From DASYAE01 sp036501535 (GTDB taxonomy: Bacteria > Actinomycetota > Actinomycetes > Streptomycetales > Catenulisporaceae): a stretch of DNA of 64,000 nucleotides. The notes beneath the pieces are model-generated. The model was not told the DNA's origin. It worked only from the letters and a program-made list of their open reading frames with translations, and searched no databases. Shown here piece by piece: positions 32,405 to 39,923 of this stretch; the first letter of the stretch is position 1, and the number at the start of each line of letters is the position of its first letter. The stretch is taken from NCBI GenBank assembly GCA_036501535.1, contig DASYAE010000186.1, positions 1 to 64,000 of the forward strand, read 5' to 3'. The position numbers were made by a program, and so were the translations under genes.

Positions 32405-33640
32405 ATGAGTACTGAGATCCTGGAGCCGGAGCTGCGATCCGGCCTCGAACCGCCAGACCTGGAACCGCCGCACGAGGTCCCCTTCCGCCCCCGCACGCTC
32501 ACCGGCGAGTCCGTGTTCCTGCTGCTCGGCTCCGCCGCGGCAGCCTTCGCAGTGTCCTGGCTCACCTATGAGCGCATCCTGCCGTTCACCGGCGCGTTCG
32601 GCTTCTGGCTGGTCTGGTATGCGCTGCTGCTCGTCTTCTACGGCGCGGCGGTCGTCGTCGTGCACGGCCGGCGGGCCGTGTCGGACCACCTGACCGGCCT
32701 GTTCGCGGCCAGTGTCGGGTTGCTGATCCTGGCGGTCGTGCTGGAGCAGATCGGCTACGTGCTCCTGCGCGGGGCCGCGGCGCTGGTGCACCTCAACTTC
32801 TTCACCCAGAACATGGGCAGCACGGGCCCGGCCGACCCGCTCACCAGCGGCGGCGTGCTGCACGCGATGGTCGGCTCGGTGGAGCAGGTGGGCATCGCCA
32901 CCGTGCTGGCGGTGCCGCTCGGCGTGCTGGCCGCGCTGTTCATGGCCGAGATCGGCGGCCCGATGGCGCGGCCGGTGCGCGCCCTGGTCGAGGCGATGAC
33001 CTCGCTGCCCGAGATCATCGCGGGACTGTTCATCTACGCGCTGTTCATCCTCACCTTCGGGCTGCGCCAGAACGGCTTCGCGGCCGGCCTCGCGCTGACC
33101 GTGATGATGATCCCGTACGTGGCGCGCGCCTCGGAGGTCATGCTGCGGCTGGTGCCGAACAGCCTGCGCGAGGCCGCCTACGCGCTCGGATCGAGCCAGT
33201 GGCGCGTCGTCTGGAGCGTGGTGCTGCCGACCGCGCGGTCCGGGCTGACGACGGCGGTCGTGCTCGGCATAGCGCGGGCCATCGGCGAGACCGCGCCGGT
33301 CCTGCTCACCTCCGGCTTCAGCTCGTTCATGAACGCCAACCCGTTCAGCGGCTGGCAGACCAGCCTGCCGCTGTTCGTCTACGAGTCCGTGCGCGAGCCG
33401 GAGCCCGCCATGATCCAGCGCGCGTTCGGCGCCGCGCTGGTGCTGATGTGCCTGATCCTGGTGCTGTTCACGATCGCCCGGGTGGCCGGCGGCACGGCGC
33501 CGGGCGAGCCGACCCGGCGCCAGCGCCGCCGGATGGCCCGCGACCTGGCCCGCCCGGCGCGGATCGGCGGCGGACCGGGCGACGGACCCGACGGCGAACT
33601 CGACGATGGATCGCAGGAGGCTGAGCATGCGACGGCTTGA
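32405..33640 (+). CDS. pstA: PstA-like phosphate ABC transporter permease
   Basis: 411 residues, longer than the usual ~290. Three membrane helices (residues ~38-130) come before the standard transmembrane domain. The transporter loop is REAAYALGSSQWRVVWSVVL and the following IARAIGETAPVLLTSG is the PstA signature. The C-terminal ~45 residues are a charged cytosolic tail. Its end overlaps the start of the third binding-protein gene by 14 bases. Confidence 0.9.
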   Translation: MSTEILEPELRSGLEPPDLEPPHEVPFRPRTLTGESVFLLLGSAAAAFAVSWLTYERILPFTGAFGFWLVWYALLLVFYGAAVVVVHGRRAVSDHLTGLFAASVGLLILAVVLEQIGYVLLRGAAALVHLNFFTQNMGSTGPADPLTSGGVLHAMVGSVEQVGIATVLAVPLGVLAALFMAEIGGPMARPVRALVEAMTSLPEIIAGLFIYALFILTFGLRQNGFAAGLALTVMMIPYVARASEVMLRLVPNSLREAAYALGSSQWRVVWSVVLPTARSGLTTAVVLGIARAIGETAPVLLTSGFSSFMNANPFSGWQTSLPLFVYESVREPEPAMIQRAFGAALVLMCLILVLFTIARVAGGTAPGEPTRRQRRRMARDLARPARIGGGPGDGPDGELDDGSQEAEHATA

Positions 33641-35276
33641 CCGGACGAACTCCGCTCGGCGCGGCCGGCTGCGGCGAGTTGCCGGAGCCCTCGCCGCGGC
33701 GCTGCTGGCGCTGGCCGCCGCGCCGGCGCCGCCCGCGGCCGCGGCCGGCCTCGTGCCGCTCAGCGGCGCCGGCTCGACCTGGGCCATGCCGGCCATCCAG
33801 CAGTGGGACCGCGACGTGCAGGAGCACTACCTGCTCGCGGTCGACTTCAACGGCAACGGCTCGGCGGAGGGGCGGCAGAACTACATGCAGCAGGAGGTCG
33901 ACTTCGCCGCCTCCGACATCGCGTTCCTCACCCAGGGCGACCCGTTCGGCGGCGGGATCGAGAACCCGGCGTACTCGTACTCGTACATCCCGATCGTGGC
34001 CGGCGGCACCACGTTCATGTACAACCTCACGGTCGACGGCAGCCGGGTCAAGAACCTGCGGCTGTCCGGCCCGACCATCGCCGGGATCTTCACCGGCCAC
34101 ATCACGAACTGGGACGATCCGGCGATCACCCGGGACTATGGAAAACAGCTGCCGAACATACCGATCACCGTGGTCACCCGGTCCGACGGCTCCGGCGCCA
34201 GCTACCAGTTCACCGAGTGGCTGGCCACCCAGTACGCCTCGCAGTGGAACGCGTTCTGCGCCTCGGCCGGCGGCCCCGCCACGAACTGCGGGCCGACCGA
34301 GTTCTACCCCGGCTTCTCCGGCTCGATCCAGAAGGACGGCTCCGACCAGGTCGCCGGGTTCCTCGCCTCCCCGGTCAGCAACGGGGCGATCGGCTACGAC
34401 GAATACGCGTACGCGATCAACTACAACGTCCCGGTGGTCAAGGTGGAGAACGCGGCCGGATATTACACGCAGCCGACGGCGTACAACGTGGCCATCGCCC
34501 TGCAGGCGGCGATCATCAACGAGGACTCCTCGAGCCCTGACTTCCTTATGCAGGACCTGCACAACGTCTACACCAACCCCGACTCGCGCGCGTATCCGCT
34601 CTCCAGCTACAGCTACCTGATCGTGCCGCGCGACTCGTCGAACACCGGCAAGCCGCCGCCGTCGACCTGGACCGACGCCAAGGGCGCCTCGATGAGCCAG
34701 TGGATCAACTGGGCGGTCTGCAAGGGGCAGCAGGAGATCGACGCCATCGGCTACTCGGCGCTGCCGGAGAACCTGGTACAGGGAGCGTTCGAGCAGCTCG
34801 GCCACATCCCGGGCCACACGGACCCCGCGGACATCAACACCTGCGGGAACCCGACCTACGCCAGCGGCCAGGACATCCTGATCACCGAGGCGCCGCAGCC
34901 GAGCCCCTGCGACTACTACACCGCCCCGATCGACTGCACCATCGTGAACGGCAAGGCAGTGTCCACCGACAGCGGTTCAGGAGGCTCCGCGGGCGCCGGC
35001 GCAGGCGCCGGGTCCGGCGCGGCGACCGGCCCGCAGGCCTCGAACTCGGCCGGCGCGTCCGGGGCCGGCGGGAACGGTGCAGGAGGCGGCGCGGGCGGCG
35101 GCGGGTCCGGCGGATCGGGCCAGACCATCTATTCCGAGCCGGTCGCCGTGGCGGCCAAGCCCTACAACCAGAGCCTTTCGGCGACGCTCGCCGTGCTCGA
35201 ACTGCTCGGGGCGATCTGCGCGCCGGTGCTGATCGGCTATGCGCTGCAGCGGCGCAGGCGCGGGGTGAAGCCGTGA
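33627..35276 (+). CDS. pstS: Membrane-anchored PstS phosphate-binding protein
   Basis: 549 residues from ATG 33627, with GCAGGAGG six bases upstream. After a signal peptide, residues ~45-420 are a PstS domain with all three phosphate-binding loops: LSGAGSTWAMP, FAASDIAFL and RSDGSGASYQFTEWL. A Gly/Ala/Ser linker (~445-500) leads to one membrane helix (ATLAVLELLGAICAPVLIGY) and a basic end, so it is held on the outer membrane face rather than lipid-anchored. It overlaps pstA, and its stop overlaps the next start (GTGA), so the genes are translationally coupled. Of the three binding proteins it is the most convincing phosphate binder. Confidence 0.88.
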   Translation: MRRLDRTNSARRGRLRRVAGALAAALLALAAAPAPPAAAAGLVPLSGAGSTWAMPAIQQWDRDVQEHYLLAVDFNGNGSAEGRQNYMQQEVDFAASDIAFLTQGDPFGGGIENPAYSYSYIPIVAGGTTFMYNLTVDGSRVKNLRLSGPTIAGIFTGHITNWDDPAITRDYGKQLPNIPITVVTRSDGSGASYQFTEWLATQYASQWNAFCASAGGPATNCGPTEFYPGFSGSIQKDGSDQVAGFLASPVSNGAIGYDEYAYAINYNVPVVKVENAAGYYTQPTAYNVAIALQAAIINEDSSSPDFLMQDLHNVYTNPDSRAYPLSSYSYLIVPRDSSNTGKPPPSTWTDAKGASMSQWINWAVCKGQQEIDAIGYSALPENLVQGAFEQLGHIPGHTDPADINTCGNPTYASGQDILITEAPQPSPCDYYTAPIDCTIVNGKAVSTDSGSGGSAGAGAGAGSGAATGPQASNSAGASGAGGNGAGGGAGGGGSGGSGQTIYSEPVAVAAKPYNQSLSATLAVLELLGAICAPVLIGYALQRRRRGVKP

Positions 35277-36247
35277 CGACCACGCAGACGCCAGGAATCC
35301 TCGAAGCTGCGGAACAGCCTGATACAGAGCGAGGCACAGCGAAGCAGGCTCCTGAAGAACACGTCGGGTCCGCGACCGCTTCGACGGCGCCCGCGACTGC
35401 TCGCGCGGCCCGTCCCGCGGCCGCCCGGTCCCGGCGCCCGAACGCGGTCCTGCGCGCGGTGGCGCTCACGGTCTCGCTCGTCGGCGTGGCCGGTCTCGGC
35501 TTCTTCGCCTACTTCTACGGATTCTCCGGCCTGGCCGAGGCGCGCTCGCAGAACACGCTCTACAAGACCTTCGCCGGCCAGCTCGGCGAGGCCACCGCCC
35601 CGGTCGGCACCGCCCCGGACGGCGCGCCGGTCGCGATCATGAACGTCCCGGCGCTGGGCATCTCAGGGCTCGTCGTGGTCGAGGGGACCACCTCGGCCGA
35701 CCTGACCCATGGACCCGGCCTGCTGTCCTCCTCCGCGCTGCCCGGACAGGCCGGGGTGAGCGTGGTCTACGGCCGGGCGGCCGCGTTCGGCGGGCCGTTC
35801 GCGCACCTGATGCAGCTCAGCCGCGGCGACCGGATCACCGTGGTCACCGGGCAGGGCGCCTCGGTCTACTCGGTCGTCTCCTTCGGCGACTCGGCCCACC
35901 CGGCGCACAATCCGCTCGACGACCAGCTCGACCTGGAGACCGCCGACGGCTCCGGCTTCTCCACCGGCTACGAGGAGGTCACCGCGGACCTGTTGACCGT
36001 GCCGAAGCAGAATCCCGGCGGACGACCGGCGGCCGGCCCGCAGGAGGCGGCGTTGGCCGGCGACACCGGGCAGGTCATACCGCTGATCCTCTGGGGCGAG
36101 GCGCTGGCCGTCGCGGCGCTCGGCGCGGCATTGGCGGCCCGCCGATGGTCGCGCTCCGCGGTCCTGCTGTGCTCGACGCCGGTCGTGCTCGCGCTGCTGT
36201 GGACGGTGTACGAGAACCTCGCGGTCCTGATGCCCAACCTCTACTGA
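35273..36247 (+). CDS. Sortase-fold membrane protein lacking catalytic residues
   Basis: 324 residues from GTG 35273. An Ala/Pro-rich cytosolic N-terminus and a membrane helix (~61-82) are followed by an extracytoplasmic sortase-like barrel (~119-240: IMNVPALGISGLVVVEGTTS, THGPGLLSSSALPGQAGVSV). Two more membrane helices close the protein (~269-290 and ~294-316). At the catalytic His position, normally GHR, the sequence is VVYGRAAAF (~164-172), and the TLxTC strand reads DLETADGSG (~220-228), without Cys. The only Cys (~300) is inside the last helix. It is therefore a probable pseudo-sortase. Location inside a pst operon suggests a structural or binding role with the anchored PstS proteins. 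Confidence 0.75.
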   Translation: MTTTQTPGILEAAEQPDTERGTAKQAPEEHVGSATASTAPATARAARPAAARSRRPNAVLRAVALTVSLVGVAGLGFFAYFYGFSGLAEARSQNTLYKTFAGQLGEATAPVGTAPDGAPVAIMNVPALGISGLVVVEGTTSADLTHGPGLLSSSALPGQAGVSVVYGRAAAFGGPFAHLMQLSRGDRITVVTGQGASVYSVVSFGDSAHPAHNPLDDQLDLETADGSGFSTGYEEVTADLLTVPKQNPGGRPAAGPQEAALAGDTGQVIPLILWGEALAVAALGAALAARRWSRSAVLLCSTPVVLALLWTVYENLAVLMPNLY

Positions 36248-36278
36248 ACCGCCCGACGACGGTGCGAGGGAGTACCCG

Positions 36279-37130
36279 ATGAGCACGATGCCCGAAGCCG
36301 TGCAGGAGACCGCCGTCCTCACGGTCCCGGTCCAGGTCGCCGCCGGCCCCGGCCAGGCGGCGCCGGCCGGCCTGGAGAGCCGCGCCGTGTCCGCCTGGTT
36401 CGGCGAGCACAAGGTGCTCGAGCGGGTCTCGCTGACCATGGCCCCCGGCCGGGTGACCGCCCTGATCGGCCCGTCCGGCTGCGGCAAGTCGACCTATCTG
36501 CGGATCCTGAACCGGATGCACGAGATGGTGCGCGGCGCGCAGCTGGCCGGCGCGGTGCTGCTCGGCGGCCGCGACATCTACGAGTCCGACGTGCGGGCGG
36601 CCCGGGTGCGGCGGCAGATCGGGATGGTGTTCCAGAAGCCGAACCCGTTCCCGGCCATGTCCGTCTACGACAACGTGGCCAGCGGGCTGAAGCTGGCCGG
36701 GATCAGGGTCGCGGACCGGGACGCGGTGGTCGAGGACGCGCTGCGCCGGGCCGGCCTGTGGAACGAGGTGCAGCGGCGGCTGCGCGCACCCGGCGGCGCC
36801 CTCTCCGGCGGCCAGCAGCAGCGCCTGTGCATCGCCCGCTCGCTCGCGGTGAGCCCGGACGTGCTGCTGATGGACGAGCCCTGCTCCGCCCTCGACCCGA
36901 CCTCGACCCGGCGGATCGAGGAGACCATCGCCGCGCTCGAAGGCCAGGTCACCACCGTCATCGTGACGCACAACATGCAGCAGGCCGCGCGCGTCTCGAC
37001 CCACTGCGCGTTCTTCCTGGCCGGCGAGGACGCGCCGGGCCGGGTGGTCGAGTCGGGGCCGACCGAGCAGATCTTCTCCGCGCCGAAGGACGAGCGCACG
37101 TCGGACTACATCCACGGCCGCTTCGGGTGA
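36279..37130 (+). CDS. pstB: PstB-like phosphate ABC transporter ATPase
   Basis: 283 residues from ATG 36279 (GAGGGAG upstream). Walker A GPSGCGKST (~64-72), the PstB-typical QIGMVFQKPNPFPAMSVYDN, signature LSGGQQQRLCIARSL and Walker B VLLMDEPCSALD are all present, as is the terminal YIHGRFG. The N-terminal ~30 residues are additional to the family. It closes the locus and would power the PstC/PstA pair. Confidence 0.95.
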   Translation: MSTMPEAVQETAVLTVPVQVAAGPGQAAPAGLESRAVSAWFGEHKVLERVSLTMAPGRVTALIGPSGCGKSTYLRILNRMHEMVRGAQLAGAVLLGGRDIYESDVRAARVRRQIGMVFQKPNPFPAMSVYDNVASGLKLAGIRVADRDAVVEDALRRAGLWNEVQRRLRAPGGALSGGQQQRLCIARSLAVSPDVLLMDEPCSALDPTSTRRIEETIAALEGQVTTVIVTHNMQQAARVSTHCAFFLAGEDAPGRVVESGPTEQIFSAPKDERTSDYIHGRFG

Positions 37131-37135
37131 GGGGC

Positions 37136-37179
37136 GGCGGGCGGCGCGGCTCCCGTCTGCCGGGGACGCGGCGCCCGCC
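37136..37179. terminator. Hairpin between pstB and the convergent GH27 gene
   Basis: Stem arms GGCGGGCG (37136-37143) and CGCCCGCC (37172-37179) with further internal pairing follow the pstB stop directly, and a TTGCT follows. The two genes converge here, so it may serve both strands. Confidence 0.5.
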
Positions 37180-37207
37180 TTGCTGTGCTCAATTCGATCG
37201 GCCGGGA

Positions 37208-39400
37208 TTACAGGTCGACCGTGACGTCGTCGAAGTCCGGCGCGTAGGCCGAGGCGTCGGAGAGCTCCACGGTGTTCGATCCGGAGTTCAGCGGCAGATA
37301 CGCGGTCACCGTGCCCGGCGTGCTGAAGCTGCCGGTCGGGGTGAACACGATCGTCTGCACCACGGTGCCGTTGACCGTGATGGTGGCCGACCGGCCGGTG
37401 TTGCCGCTGGTGCCGTCGCAGTACACGATCTGCACCGGATACACGCCGGCCGAGCTGGCGGTGACGCCGTTGAACGTCAGCGTTCCGCCCTCGCCGACGA
37501 AGCCGACCTTCTCGCCACCGGAGCAGGCGCTACAGCTCTGGACCACCGCGCCGCCGGCGAGCGTGTTAGACGAGGACTCGGCCTGGTAGGTGTTCGCTGC
37601 CGTGATCGCGGCGCTGGGCACGCTGATCGCCTCGAAGTCCGGCGCATACGCCGAGGAGTTGGAGAACTCGACGGTGTTCGCCCCGGCCTTCAACGGCAGC
37701 GAGACCGTCATCGAGCCCGGATTCGAGAAGCTGCCGGTCGGCGTGAACGTCAGGGTGCTCACTGCGCTGCCGTTCACCGAGACGGTGGCGGAGCGGCCGA
37801 CCGTGCCGCTGGTCCCGTCGAGGTAATCGAGCTGCACCGCGTAGTTGCCGGCCGACGAGACGGAGACGTTGTTGAACGTCAGGGTTCCGCCGTTGCCGAC
37901 GAAGCCGACCTTCTCGCCGCCGAGGCAGGAGTTGCAGCTCGCCGTCGCCGCGCCGCCGGCCAGCGTGTTCGCCGAGGAGGCGGCCTGATACGTGGTCGAG
38001 CCCTGGCTCCCGGACGGCACGAGCTTGAGCAGCTGTACCGCGCCCGCGCCGAGCGTCACGCTGTACGTGCCGCTGAGCGTGCCCGCGGAGGCGCCGGTCC
38101 ACAGGTTGGTGGCCGTGGCACTGCCGTGGATCCCGGCTGCGGCCAGCGAGACGGTGACCGTCTGGCTGGCGCTGCTGCTGTAGTTGAACAGCCCCAGGAT
38201 CACGTCGCCGTTCTGCTCGGTCTTCGCGAAGGCCTGCTGGTTGACGTTGCTTACGATTCGGCGCGCGTCGATCCCGTCCTGGTCCGCCGCGATCACCGCG
38301 GTGTTCTTCAGATAGCCGAGATCGGTCGAGTTGAGGTTCGTCAGGTCGGTGCCGAGGATCAGCGGCGAGGCGGCCATCGCCCACAGGCTCAGCTGTGACT
38401 GCTCCTCGGCCGCGGTCAGGCCGTCGTCCGTGGGCCCGTTGCCGACCTCGGTCGAGTCGTAGTCGTTGAACGCGCCCGGGCCGCCGTCCGGCTGCCAGGC
38501 CGCGACCTGCGCGAAGCGGCCCTGGATGTTGCCCCAGTCGGTCAGCGGGTAGCTGGTGCCGGAGCTGCAGTAGCACTCGATGTCGCCGCCGGTGCGCCAG
38601 CCGTTGGAGTACTGGGCCCAGGTCGGGGCGTTGGCGATGTCCAGGCTGTTGGACAGCTCGAGGTGGATCGCCCGGCCGCTCTGCTGCAGCCCGGCGGACC
38701 AGGCCTCGACGTCGCCGACGTCGGAGTCGCCGACGCCGTCGAGCTTGAGGTAGTCCACGCCCCAGGAGGCGAACTCGTCGGCCCAGGAGTTGATGAAGGC
38801 CTGCGCGCCGGCGGCGCTGTAGTTGATGCCGACCATGCCGCCGCAGTTGTAGTTGTTCTCACCGGTGGTGGTGGCGATCTGGTCCGCGGTGTCGCTGGTG
38901 CCCATGATCTGCGTGTTCTGCGACACCGCCTGCTTCGAGATGCCCGGGGTGACGTAGAGCCCGAACTTCAGGCCCAGCGAGTGCACGTAGTCGGCGACCA
39001 CCTCGGCGCCGTTCTCGCCGCTGGAGCTCGACGGGAACGCGGAGGTGTTGACGGTCCAGCGGCCGTACTGGTCCACCGCGGGGCCCTGGCTGCCGGGGCA
39101 GTTGTACCAGAAGTCGTCCACGTTGACGTAGACGTAGCCGACGGAGCTCAGGCCGCTGCTCTTCATGGCGGCGGCCTGAGCCTCGATCTTGGCCGCGGTG
39201 GGGGAGCTGCGGATGAAGCTCCAGCTGCTCCAGCCCATCGCGGGGGTGGCGCCGACGCCGTTGGACTCGGCGAGGGCGGGGGAGGCGCCGGCCACGACCG
39301 CGCCTGCCGCGGTAGCTGCGGCGAGGGCGAGGGCGGTGGCCAGCGCGGCGATCCGGCGCGGTCGGCGCCGGGGCTCGCGGGTGGTGTACGAGGTCTGCAT
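37208..39400 (-). CDS. Secreted GH27 alpha-galactosidase with two C-terminal CBM35-like domains
   Basis: 730 residues from ATG 39400; a GTG four codons earlier is an alternative. A Sec signal (AALATALALAAATAAGAVVA) precedes a GH27 barrel (~50-370): MGWSSWSF, VNVDDFW, the nucleophile Asp in DYLKLDGVG and the acid/base Asp in WRTGGDIE. A beta-sandwich follows, then two tandem ~125-residue domains about 60 % identical to each other (TLAGGAATASCNSCLGGEKV, FTPTGSFSNPGSMTV and their copies), like family 35 binding modules. It would release terminal alpha-galactose from plant galactans or galactomannan. It is divergent from a second galactoside-type hydrolase. Confidence 0.92.
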   Translation of the reverse strand: MQTSYTTREPRRRPRRIAALATALALAAATAAGAVVAGASPALAESNGVGATPAMGWSSWSFIRSSPTAAKIEAQAAAMKSSGLSSVGYVYVNVDDFWYNCPGSQGPAVDQYGRWTVNTSAFPSSSSGENGAEVVADYVHSLGLKFGLYVTPGISKQAVSQNTQIMGTSDTADQIATTTGENNYNCGGMVGINYSAAGAQAFINSWADEFASWGVDYLKLDGVGDSDVGDVEAWSAGLQQSGRAIHLELSNSLDIANAPTWAQYSNGWRTGGDIECYCSSGTSYPLTDWGNIQGRFAQVAAWQPDGGPGAFNDYDSTEVGNGPTDDGLTAAEEQSQLSLWAMAASPLILGTDLTNLNSTDLGYLKNTAVIAADQDGIDARRIVSNVNQQAFAKTEQNGDVILGLFNYSSSASQTVTVSLAAAGIHGSATATNLWTGASAGTLSGTYSVTLGAGAVQLLKLVPSGSQGSTTYQAASSANTLAGGAATASCNSCLGGEKVGFVGNGGTLTFNNVSVSSAGNYAVQLDYLDGTSGTVGRSATVSVNGSAVSTLTFTPTGSFSNPGSMTVSLPLKAGANTVEFSNSSAYAPDFEAISVPSAAITAANTYQAESSSNTLAGGAVVQSCSACSGGEKVGFVGEGGTLTFNGVTASSAGVYPVQIVYCDGTSGNTGRSATITVNGTVVQTIVFTPTGSFSTPGTVTAYLPLNSGSNTVELSDASAYAPDFDDVTVDL

Positions 39401-39923
39401 CGGGAGATCCACTTCGGTGGGGATCGGGACCGCCGGAGCATGCGGTCACGGCGGAGTGAACTACTGTGCGGATCGGGTGTCAATATCCGTTCGATCATGC
39501 AAGTTCGTGTTCGGTGTAACCCGATCGCAGCCGCTGCGGAGAGGGCCCGCGGGGCTCCCGGAATCTCTCAGAGCGCTGCTCCTCGCGGGGCGGTCACGGC
39601 GGCGCACCGGGGCTCGCAGCCGTCGAACGCGAGTCGAAGGCGGATCGAATGCCGCGTCGGTCCGTTTCGTCCGCGCCCGGATCGCGCCGGAACGGAGGAC
39701 GCGCGCCGCCACTGCGCTGCCACTGCGCCGCCGCCTCGCCGCGGTGCGTTCGGACCAGCCGAACCTTGACAGAATCCATATCCGGCTGTCCACTGTCGGG
39801 TGAAATTGTTGCAACGTGACGTTTCCAATTGTTCGGTCACGTCCGATCGCGCTGTTGCCCGCCGGCGCGCGGCAGCCGCCGTACCCACCGCCATCCCACG
39901 CACCCACCGTGAGGACCCCGGCC
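39401..39923. other. Divergent promoter region, GH27/GH59-like
   Basis: 523 bases without a supported gene. AT-rich blocks lie at 39470-39520 and 39760-39840. TTGACA at 39766-39771 is a possible -35, without a clear -10. Regulatory repeats are described separately at 39804-39842. Confidence 0.45.
39804..39842. promoter_or_regulatory. Repeated operator-like elements upstream of the GH59-like gene
   Basis: Two related units, AATTGTT followed within a few bases by GTGACG (39805-39821) and by GTCACG (39827-39841), are arranged in tandem. The first contains the palindrome GTTGCAAC (39808-39815). They lie about 85-120 bases before the start codon and could bind a LacI-type or similar sugar-responsive regulator. 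The assignment is by position and symmetry only. Confidence 0.4.
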
